Source: Acheta domesticus (lineage: Eukaryota; Arthropoda; Insecta; Orthoptera; Gryllidae). From it: 64,000 nt of DNA. The position numbers and the translations under genes are program-made. Below are positions 12,813-22,490 of this stretch, piece by piece. Location: positions 138,143,803 to 138,207,802 of the forward strand of contig JAHLJT010009436.1 in assembly GCA_031308135.1 (NCBI GenBank), written 5' to 3'. The notes under the pieces are model-generated. The model was not told where the DNA came from. It ran no database searches and was given only the letters and a program-made list of their open reading frames with translations. Position 1 is the stretch's first letter, and every line of letters starts with the position of its first letter.

Positions 12813-13112
12813 TTTATGCCATATGGTGGTCTCCCGACATGTATGGTAAGAGTGTGTTTCTTTAAGGGGAGATGAGGTGACAAGCATGAAGAGGGAATGA
12901 TCGCTCGCGGTCCGTGGCTCTTTTGTTTACGTACTTCTCCAGCATTAGCCTGTTATTGATAGGAGAATCCACGAAAAATTACCGATCAGAGCACACTGCC
13001 GATAGAATCCTTTTCCAGTTTTGATGAATTCGACTCAGATATTTAGCTAGTGTAGAAAACGGATCTCCCTGGACAATGATGGGATAATAGGTGTTGCCCT
13101 GAGTCATCTGAC

Positions 13113-15559
13113 CCGGCCGTTCCACCGCACGGAGACTTCATACGACCACCATTATCGCTACAGTTTGAATCTTCACTAGGGGCGGATTTTAATAAAATGT
13201 CATTTTTTTCTCTTCGCTCTAGAAAAGTGCCGTTTAATTTAGAAATTCATTTTATGTTATGACGAAAGGAAATGACCCTTTTGTTTACGTCATTTTTTGC
13301 ATTTTTTCGTCGATTTCGACTGATAAGTCATTTTCTCGTCACTTTTAATGCATTTTAACTGATTAAATCAATTTTAATATCATTTTAATGGTACTTGCTT
13401 CAAATAATATTTACAAGATGCTGTTCTGCACAGAAATCCTGTCTACCTACACCTGGTAGCCTATTCGATTTCTTCCCTCAGAAGTTGTAATGTCACCCAT
13501 TCTGAGTATGTAATCTATTGTTCTTGTGGCGCCATTGGCATTGGCAGTTCATTGGCGTTGGCGCCATTGGCAGTTCAGCCTATTTTAGGATAACTAAAGA
13601 CAGATTTTCTGGTAAAGAACTGTCCAAACCAAAAGTTTGAAAGCTGAGTTCACTTGAACAAGTAGAAGAAGCCTCGATTACATGAGTAACGTATCCAACA
13701 CCTGAAGTTGAGCATCCGAACAGGTTTTGATCCCATTTATTACGCCATTTTTCGTTACTTCTACGCCATACCGTCGGCACCGGATCTCATCCTCCAGTGG
13801 GCTATTAAAGCATTTTAAGATCATTTTATTGATCATTTTTGGCGATGTTTTAGGTCATCAAAATTCGCTCCCTTATCACCACGTTCACTCATTGCCTTGT
13901 GTTGTCAGCACATTCATGTCTTGTTTGTGCTCCCCGCACCTGCCGGCGCATTTGGAAGCGCGACGCCTCCAGGGCGCAGTTTCGCCCGTGGGCCCTCAGG
14001 GCGGTGAGGGGGGAGGGGCGAAGGACCCTCACTCGGAGAGGGATGCTCTCCACCGCGCGGAAGCCTCCACCTGTCGGTGGGCGCAGGCTGTTCCGACTGC
14101 CAGCGAGCGGTTCCCCCTACGCACCGTCGGCGCCGCCAGCCCCCTCAGATGACAGAGCGACCAAGGACAATGGAATCCGTGCGTTGAATACGAAGTGCTC
14201 ATTTCTGAGATTTTTATTTTTTCGGCTCTATGTAGTGTAGGGGAAAATGAAGTTTGAATTCGGTTCAAAAATTCGAGGTTGAGATTTCGATTGTAAAATG
14301 AGTTTTGAGGATCTCAAAGACCATTTAGTATTTTTTATCATAGCAGTAGGAATGAATGTGTGATTGGATGACTGTGTAATACATAACTCGGGTAAATTTC
14401 AAGCTTTCGTGCTCTAACTTGGTGTATATTAGTGTAAATGGTCTCTAAGATTTACTAGTGCTGGAGGAAATGAAATGAAAAAATTAAAAGCAACTGTGCA
14501 TAAACCATAATATTCATTAGTTTTCAGTTAACTTAACATATCCCACCACATTAATCATGTAGCGAATATGATTTATTGAAGTGCAATAGATAAGGAAGTA
14601 TGTCCTACTTTTTCAATGAACAGCACTAAAAACCGTATATTCTTTAGTGTACTAAATCTACGCACCGACAATATCGGGCGGAGATTCGTCATTAGAGATC
14701 ATCGCCAACCAAGCGTTCGATGACTAGCGGTTATGTGCGCGAGAACTAAGTGTGAGACCCAGCGATACTTGGAAACGCCATCGTCTCTTTCATAACCTTC
14801 CTTGTAATGAGATCCGAAGTGATCGTAACAGAAGAAGTATTAAGAGTTACGTCACCTGTCATCGCCTAAACAACTCGAAGCATTATTGAAAGCTCGCTGA
14901 GCCTCGTGCCTGATCTTTGCACCTACGTTATCGTGCGGAAAACTGCGCGAGTCGGCCAAAGCCTAGACGCCTAATTTCACCCGGAAATTGTGAACGGGAA
15001 TAGAAATAAACATCCAGGTGACATATAAGTTTATTTTTTTACATGTTTACTGAAAACAAGATTTTAACCTTTCATGTGTTGATAAACATTTACATTGTAC
15101 ATCAGAGCTGAGTCTGCTCGCTTCACCACTAAAGAGATTAATGTCTTATTAATGTATCGACCATTCTGGATCCAATACTCTCTCCAAAATTCTAAATAGC
15201 GTTTGAAGCTTACATATTTATTACTTACTTAATGGCGAAATAATTATTACCTTATTAGTACAAAATATACCTTATATATACAGAATCGAAGATGCGGTTT
15301 ACGCTCTTGGTGTATCATTCCATGTGAAAAGGAGAAACTAGTCCAAGAATTTATATATTCGTGTCGCTTCACGTGCAGTGAAAGTAGTGGTTCGGAGTCA
15401 AATTACCTTATCGCATCTTTGTTGATCACCCCGGAATAGCATATGCGACGATGATATTGGATGACGATCATATAAGATGACGATGATATTCATGTAGATG
15501 AAGATTTAATTTGGCGATTGATGCTGTGTTGAGAAATCACTAATGAGTATAAAGATGGA
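13113..15559. other. Intergenic sequence with a GC island
   Basis: No gene was identified. A sharply GC-rich island at about 13925-14150 interrupts AT-rich sequence and stays open in two plus-strand frames. I recognise no protein family in either, and GC-rich DNA has few stops by chance. A CATTTTAA phrase recurs at 13360-13400 and 13810-13835. Confidence 0.4.
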
Positions 15560-17820
15560 GTAGATGGTAAAATGAACAGCGCGTACTTTCCCGCTGCTAC
15601 GTATATTGAAATATTGCAATTTCTGCGCCAATAACATCTTCGCTATTAATTGAAAACGTCCAATTCAACCAAGAAGCGAATAACTCACTCATTCCATTGC
15701 AGTGTTATCAGAACTATGTGAATTCTACAACAGCATAAAAATATAATACAAACGTTTTGTAAATTTGTATTGGAAAAAGAAGTTTGATACTTCGGACAAC
15801 ATAGAAATGCATTTCATATGGTCATGATTAGAAAAGAGTATTCTAAAACCATGCAAAAATACTCTACTAACTACAAATGGTACAGCATTTGGTGCGAAAA
15901 CTAAATATATTCATGGAAATATCAACATCAATTTGACAATTATAACTCCTTTCCATACAGCTACATCAAGTCAAAACAATGACACGTAATTCACAGAAAT
16001 TCGCGAGCGCGAAAAGGAATTCCATTGTTGCATTCCCTGTATTGTCGCTATTCTCTGAGAACTATTAATTTTTATTTAAAATATTTCAAAATAAATGATT
16101 TATAAAAGATTAATGTGAAAATGTACAACAAAAGGTCGAATGTATGAAACGAACAAAGAAATTATATACAAAATAGCAAATTCTAATTTACGACGCATCC
16201 AGCTGTCTGAAGCGCAGTAAACTAGCAGCGGAATATTGTTATCATGAAATTATAGAAAAACAACTCGAATTTTCAAAAAAATTAAGCATGATCTTATTTG
16301 AAGATGTATTTTTGAAAAATACATTTCATTGAGAAAACCAGCTGCCATCTATCGCAGCCCAAATTACATTTTTTTGACATCTTAATTTTTCGGTTTCCTA
16401 AAAGTAAAATGCAAATATTATTTTTAGAATTAAAAAACAAAAATAACATCCTAAATGGCAATTTTCTTTGAAAAATTTGAAGCCGTTTTTAAGAAAATGG
16501 GGTTTAAGCAGAACTGTAAATGTGAACGTTGAAGCTCTTTTTGATAGAAAATTTTTGAATTTTCGAAAAACTTCATTTAAATTCATTTGAAGCACTCACA
16601 TTCACAAATACAATACCGTTTATAAATTGCCGGTAATGTGCCTATTAAAGGTATGACAGATCTTTCAAAAAAATTACATTAGTGTAATTTTTGAAAAAAC
16701 AAAAAACTCAAAATAAACTTTACGTCATATTAAAAAGTGTATTTAGCACTATCCGTTACAAAAATTTCAAGAATAAAATTGCAGCCATATATGAGAAAAT
16801 GGCGTTTGATCATTTCTAAAAATGCGAAATTTTGAGCTACTTTTCACAGAAAACGGTTGTGTTTTCGAGAAACTGTACTTGACATTATTTAAAGCACATG
16901 TACTCGTTAATATAATAATGTAAACAAATCGCCGCTAATGTAAATATTACTGACGTGAGAGAAGTCAAAAAAATTATATTTTGTAATTTTTGAAGAAACA
17001 AAAGAATAGAGCAATATGGCGTTTATATAATCTCAGAGTACATTAGGCTCTATCCTTACTAAAAGTTTAAAGATAAAATTTGGAGTCGTTTTTGAGAAAA
17101 TCTAGTGTTTGTATTTTTTAAAATTGCACATTGCACTACTAAAATTTTCAAAGAAATGTAGAGGATCTTAATGAAAGGACTGACTATGGAGAACAAATTT
17201 TATTTGAAGGAAAAATATCTTTAATTTTGTACTTATAGGAAGAGGCCGAAGAAAATTAAAACTTTTTCAATTTTCGAAATTTCAGAGTTAACCGTGAAGT
17301 TCGGACTCATGCCACCTTAATAAGTGTATTTTACTCTATTCTTACAAGAAATTTAAAGAAAAAATTTGGAGCCGTTTTTGAGAAAATTTTGAAAATGTCT
17401 GGGGCTTCAAGTAATGTAGCCCCCAAAATTAAAATATCGATTTCAAATTCAAGGGGCCAAGAGATCAACCAGATCGATTGGGGAGTATCAATTTCGGGGA
17501 AAATCGGTGTAGTCGCTAGCGTTGTTTACAGCCAGTCTGCCGGCCGGCCAGCCGGACAGACAGACAGACAGACAGACAGACACACTGACGGACGGACAGA
17601 CGGACAGACGTTTTGCTTTCAATTGGTTTTTCGGTATCAAGGACCCACAAAAACAGGGATTCTAGCTGCACCACGTGTTAGGAGATTGTTTCTTAATTTA
17701 GCAACTAGATTTATCCACTTTTTCGTTACCAGAGCCCTGTAATAAAAGTTTTCTGTTGAAAATACACATTTTTTTCGCGCAGCATTACATAACTTTTGCT
17801 TTACGGGAGAGTAAAACAAA
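15560..17820 (+). mobile_element. 2-kb non-coding dispersed repeat family (copy E, longest)
   Basis: This is the most complete copy of the family. The left end carries CGTACTTTCCCG near 15582, then a region matching the reverse complement of 5070-5500. From 16470 to 17370 there are four degenerate units of about 300 bp (landmarks near 16484, 16783, 17084 and 17368, each GCCGTTTTTGAGAAAAT-like). The terminal module follows: GCCCCCAAAATTAAAATATCG, a CGCTAGCGTTGTT phrase, a (GACA)n/(GGAC)n tract at 17556-17610, TTTTTCGGTATCAAGGACCC, TTATCCACTTTTTCGTTACC and CGCGCAGCATTACATAAC, ending near a GGGAGAGTAAAAC. It is non-coding. Confidence 0.6.
17556..17612. repeat. GACA/GGAC simple-sequence tract
   Basis: Tandem GACA units grade into GGAC units. 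The same tract, shorter, occurs at the equivalent position in the copies near 8925, 59885 and 54735, so it is an integral part of the family. Confidence 0.75.
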
Positions 17821-17822
17821 CA

Positions 17823-17848
17823 AATAAGATTGATTGATTGATTGATTC
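17823..17848. repeat. GATT microsatellite
   Basis: About six tandem GATT units directly abut a SINE copy. On the SINE's own strand this is its 3' (AATC)n tail. Confidence 0.8.
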
Positions 17849-18042
17849 GTGTTTCCGGGCGCGTCAACTACTTTGGTCATTAGTCCCGTAAGTGTAGTGC
17901 GTGTTTTTTCTCGGGAGGTGGCGATGATCTTTTCCCCGCTGGATGGCGAGATCTGGCGTCGACCTAACGTCGACTAGCGGGGTTTCCCCTCAACTAGGTA
18001 TCTCCCACCAGCGGGGCACCGCCTCAGCCGGGACAAGCTGAA
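17849..18042 (-). mobile_element. tRNA-derived SINE (copy 4, 3' half only)
   Basis: The sequence from TTTCCGGGCGCGTCAACTAC to AGCCGGGACAAGC matches the low-coordinate half of 40318-40822, including the GGATGGCGAGATCTGGCG and CTCCCACCAGCGGGGCACC blocks. The tRNA-like 5' head is absent, as expected of a 5'-truncated retroposed copy. Its tail is the adjoining GATT microsatellite. Confidence 0.65.
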
Positions 18043-19989
18043 ACATAGAAGAGAATCTATAGGCATCCTGTTATGAAACCCCTCGCCAAAATAAAATCCA
18101 AGTGGTTTGACGAAGTTTTCACCTCCAGTTCTCAGAAGTGAAAAGCTATAGGACGCTGGTTACTAAGAAATCGAACGATCATTAGCCCACGAAGATGGTT
18201 TTCGCACTATCGTAAACCACCGTGATATACCAAAACGTGACCTTACCAAGGCAACCACGAGACCGTAACATTTGATACATTGAGATAAAACTTACACGTT
18301 TTCGTTCTCACAATAATGAAAATAGCTCTAAAGAACGGATGTAGGCTCTTAACGGTAAGCTAGCCTATTATAATGCTACGTTGTGTTGATATTTTGATTA
18401 TAAGTGTCCTGCTACATGACGCTGCATGATGGGAATTTAAAGTTAGCAGCACAAACTGCCGCCAAGATTAGAACTACATCTATCATCGTTACGTGTGGTG
18501 AAGAGCCCAATAGATCAGGAGAAGTACCGTTTTCCGATATTTCTCGCACGTAACGTTGGTGTGCGCTGGGCGCAAACGCATGAATTCACAAGTGAGTGCG
18601 TAGCGCTCACGATATATTGCGATTTATTGCTTTACGCTGTGGAAAAAAACAATAAATTAAAGGAACATTCGATATCGTATCGAAGCAAACTGTTTGCGGA
18701 GGTCTGATAAAGTGTATCAAACGACGTTTAAGCAAAGCATTATACTCGAATGCAGTGCCACATTTTATGTTCTGGAAGTAGACTCATGTGAAAGTAACTG
18801 TTAAATCCTTCTGTGAGTTCAGGACCGGGAGATAAACAGTAAGATAATACATGTACTGACCGACAGTAGTAAGAGATTATTTTGCCCTTCAGTGGTCGTG
18901 TGGATTTATTGTAATCCAGTCTTATTCATTCGCTGTTTACAGTGAAAGTTGACAAACTTTTGGCATGGTATTTTCAGTACCTTTCGTAGAAAACCCTGCT
19001 ATTGAATTATAGGGAAGTATTTCTCAAGTGATAACTGCTGCACCAGCGATAAGTGCCGGAAAAAGCTTGGATTGGAATAGGTCGCGCGACCACTCGCGGT
19101 TCAGCTTCTCACATAAGCTGGCATCATAAATATCGCTGCAATCGAAGTTCTGAATGTTCATGCAAAGGTCAACAATGGTGAAAGATTGACTGGAATGATA
19201 TTTCTCAAGGATCTCGATTTGTCCCTTAAGAAATGAGAAATAAAAAAGATCGAATGAAAACCTATGCTGACAGCAATAAGAACACGCGACTTCCACTCAA
19301 GAACACGAAGACTTCTCCTGGGAATCCGAGAAGGAACCGAGAGGTCAGCGGAGTCCCCAAAGGGCAACGTGGGACGTTTTATCTGAGAATGTCAACGTCA
19401 CAAGAGAGTGCGTTCTACAGTGTTGCGTAAATTGTGTCCAGGGTATGTGCCCAGAACTCATTAAGAAAATCTGTCTAAGATCTTTATCTGATGTTGACAT
19501 TCAAAAACATTCAGAATAGAGGCTCCAGATGTTTAAACAATTTTAGAAAACTGCTTTATTTAATCGTAATGCGTAAGTTTTGTTTTCTCTTGTACGTAGT
19601 ACAGAGAAAGTATTGCAATGCTGCAATTAATAGAAGTCAATTTATTGTCAAAAAACACACGTTTTTGAGGAACCCTGAGAGCAAGCGCTTTTTTTCCAAA
19701 ACGCCTCTGTTGGGACCCACATGCAAACGGAAAATTACATAAAACCTAGTGCTACATTTTATTTTATATGTGTCTGGCAAGGACAAACCCGCCTGATTTG
19801 TATTCACTTACAGCTAACAGGACGTTTGCTCGCCATGCTGTGTGGGCGCCCCTCCGCCGGGATCTGATTACTGCCGCACGTGCGCGCTTCGCAAGCGACG
19901 TCACGTCACGCCAATTCTCAGTAAACCTTGCGTGTCCTATACTGCGATTTTCGTAACTGTGCCCCTGACAGGAATCAGCTGTTGACGGT
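18043..19989. other. Intergenic sequence
   Basis: No supported gene. A fragment at about 19575-19740 shares a GAGAAAGTATTGCAATGCTGC phrase and a GGGACCCA phrase with the 2-kb family, in minus orientation. It is too degraded to annotate further. Confidence 0.4.
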
Positions 19990-20050
19990 TTCATCCAATC
20001 AGGAGCTTGAACGTCACCATAGTGACGTCATTGTAGCGAAATATAAGCTC
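19990..20050 (+). promoter_or_regulatory. Promoter-like cluster: CCAAT, CRE, TATA
   Basis: A CCAAT box at about 19996 is followed by a TGACGTCA-like cyclic-AMP response element near 20022 and an AATATAAG TATA-like box near 20039. The spacing is that of a core promoter. A second CRE-like ACGTCACGTCACG lies upstream near 19898. No transcript or downstream coding exon can be tied to it, so it could be chance or part of a decayed element. Confidence 0.3.
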
Positions 20051-20150
20051 CCGATTAGATGGCAGCGAAACAGGTGATTCCTTTTCTTTTTTTAAATTTT
20101 ATTTCTTCTTGTTCGGCATTTCTGCCTTTCAAGGGCGTTTACATACGATT

Positions 20151-20180
20151 ACGTAACGTTTTAGGATGAACCATCCTCAG
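20151..20180 (-). ncRNA. Degenerate hammerhead-like hairpin motif
   Basis: On the minus strand CTGA is followed by the hairpin GGATG-GTT-CATCC and then TAAAACG. This resembles the motifs at 12625-12652 and 41325-41358 but has lost the exact core bases (CTGAGGA and TAAAA). It is probably an eroded member of the same class. Confidence 0.2.
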
Positions 20181-20247
20181 GTCTGTCAATACTCTTTCTG
20201 TTAGAAAAAAAAAGAGTTGGTATTGTTGTGTGTGCGAGAGTGTAATA

Positions 20248-20275
20248 AAGAGAGAGAGAGAGAGAGAGAGAGAGA
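20248..20275. repeat. AG dinucleotide microsatellite
   Basis: An uninterrupted GA/AG tract of about 14 units. Confidence 0.9.
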
Positions 20276-20504
20276 GCAACAGTTTATATTCGTTTCTAAC
20301 AGTCCAAAACTTCGAATTAGGTCTAGAACAAATTGAATACTCGTTCCTGATACGTTAATTCTCCTCCTCACCCAGCGCCTCATGCACAGCCAATCTTGCG
20401 ACGCGCTTGCCCTTTGCAGAAAAATCAGTGAAGCTACAGATGTCATGTGACGTACACTCAAACTCCATGAATAGGCATACGGTTCTCTCTCATCACGTAA
20501 GTCT

Positions 20505-20710
20505 TTTCAATGTTTCACAGCGAGCATTATAACTTATTTTAATGACTCACAGCGAGCATTACTTTCAAACGTGTGGACATAACATACTTGTCCACCGTCA
20601 GTTCAGTTCAACTCTGTATGAAGCATTCGGCATGCTTTGTTACGTAATTCGTTTCAATGTCTCACGGCGTGCATTGCAATTTGTTTCGATGTCTCACAGC
20701 GAGCATCACG
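20505..20710 (+). repeat. Paired 32-bp motif, four copies
   Basis: A TGTCTCACAGCGAGCAT-like motif occurs at 20511, 20543, 20658 and 20690. Within each pair the spacing is exactly 32 bp. The second copy contains an AP-1-like TGACTCA. Flanking TTTCAATG segments are also repeated. This may be a small duplicated minisatellite or a cluster of binding sites. Confidence 0.6.
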
Positions 20711-22434
20711 TATGCTAAGTGAAATGTATTCTGAATGTAAGCGAATCACCTAAAATTGTACGTGGTGTATTTGTGCCAGTGACTTACGTGCTTATGAATA
20801 AACATATTGTTGTTCAAAATGGCGTCTGCATCTGTTTGCAACTGGAGGCAGATCTAGAACCCGTACTCCGTGAACACTGCCCATATGAACTATCTCAGGG
20901 CTTCAGACTGACTTGCACGAACCCCCAAACAATAAAGTCCAATCAACATCCTAAAAGTGCACAGCGGTCTGAACAGCCTCTCTATATGTCCGTCCGACCT
21001 ACTGCCTGTGATCAACACATGTGCTGAAACCGTTCACGAATTTTCTCCAAAAAGGATATTGGCCAATCAATCTGCCCTACTCAAGGTGCTTCGCATTTGA
21101 AACGGATCCTTTAATTTTGACGGATACATTACTTGAAGAATCAATGACATTTGCAACCTTGTATCAAAAACGACTTCAAAAATGTTTCTTTAAATATAAT
21201 TATTAAATAGGGGAATGTGCGCTTATAAAAATTGTACAGGTCCAATTCTCATTAAAAACGTAATTTGTGATAATTGCAAGTTATTTTACTCACTCCAGTA
21301 ATTGCAATTACGAAGGTATACATTTCTTAATTAATTCTACAAAAGTAGATCCTTGAATTATGTAGTATAATTTTTTTACATCATACGAAGTTTTAAAGTA
21401 ATTTAGTCTATTTTTCTTTAAATTTTCCAAAAATGCCTAAACAAGATTTTCTCAGAAAGGGCTCCAAATTTATTTTTGAAACTTTTGGAGGAATATTGCA
21501 CTAAATCATATTACATAAGCGCTATTTTGATTCAAATTTTCCTAGTCCTTAGTGTATCACATCTGTACTCTCACTATTCCATAACCCCGTGTCCTGACCC
21601 TAACAATGTGTGAGGTCTATGTGACATGTGAGTGTAATTGAGGAACTGGCACCCTACACCCAGAACGATGGACTTAACACCGTGATGAGCTCACAGACTA
21701 TAACGGACCCTTTGAAATGATACAGGACAGAAATACGGTTAAGAGCTACCTCGTTGTGGTGTTCAGGAGGTACGAAGTAGCTCTTCACTGGGAATTGTTA
21801 AGAGGGGAATGGTAGTTATCGCGGGAGGCCCTGGTAGGTCTCTCAGACGCGAATAGATGGTAGTCAAGAAGGGAGTGGGACAAAACCGAAAAGGAAAACG
21901 AAATTATTACAAGAAAGTATGTCCCATTTTGTAGCTCTACTAGTTTTATTTTCTCTTCCCGGGTGCAAAAGGGTTCAAAAATAAATAAAACAAAAGAACG
22001 GAAGCAAAGGAGGGGTGCGTGACCGCCGCGTGCGTTTGAAGTGACTATTCGCGTGCTAAACGTGAAGGCTTCAGTAATAGGGAACTACCTTAGCGTGACA
22101 ACTGTCGCGTGTATTTCATGTTAAAAAGTTTTATTTGCACTTTGCAGGTTCATAATAAAAACAAATTTTAAACATGCTACCTTTGTCCGGTTCGTCTATT
22201 TTCGGGAATAGAAAGTTACAGGAAAAAATATCAATTCAAATACTTATTTAAACTTTTGCTTCATTACAAAATTAGGTTTAATTACCCTCTGTCTGATGAA
22301 TCAAGTTGTAACGAATCAAATTTAATTGAGAAAGAGAGTACAGCTATTCACAGCGTATCACCAGTGTGCCCATATGTACATTAAAACCATAAAAAAACAT
22401 GGGTTTTTCTAATTTCTTCCAGAATTTCCTGGAG
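20711..22434. other. Intergenic sequence
   Basis: No gene recognised. A segment at about 21765-21900 resembles 8325-8465 (both contain TTCAGG-AG-ACGAAG--CTCTTCACTGG-AAT phrases), suggesting another low-copy dispersed repeat. The stretch 21410-21490 contains a reversed scrap of the TTTTTGAGAAAAT unit of the 2-kb family. Confidence 0.35.
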
Positions 22435-22490
22435 GAAATCGGTTAAAGGTTGTGCCAATCAAATTGATAGGCACAACTTTAATCGATTTC
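22435..22490. ncRNA. Strong hairpin, microRNA-precursor-like
   Basis: Arms of about 21-22 bases (22435-22456 and 22470-22490) pair with one G:A mismatch and one bulged base around a 13-base loop. The arms start GAAATCG and end TTGTGCC. It is shorter than typical insect microRNA precursors, and pairing does not extend beyond the arms. It could equally be a MITE remnant. Confidence 0.3.

Larger units (their letters stand above)
12452..13112 (-). mobile_element. tRNA-derived SINE (copy 3), split by an insertion
   Basis: The two halves, 12452-12536 and 12826-13112, together match the other SINE copies (a GGGACAAGC block, then a GGTCTCCCGACATGTATGG block, a GTCCGTGGCTCTTTTGTTTACG block and a CAGAGCACACTGCCG block). 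They are separated by a 263-bp insert flanked by the 13-bp duplication TTTATGCCATATG. The tRNA-like head at the high-coordinate end is strongly eroded. Confidence 0.5.

Noticed and set aside
13727..14240. Two overlapping open frames of 141 and 113 codons
   Set aside because: They share the same GC-rich island in different frames, which points to lack of stops in GC-rich DNA rather than coding.
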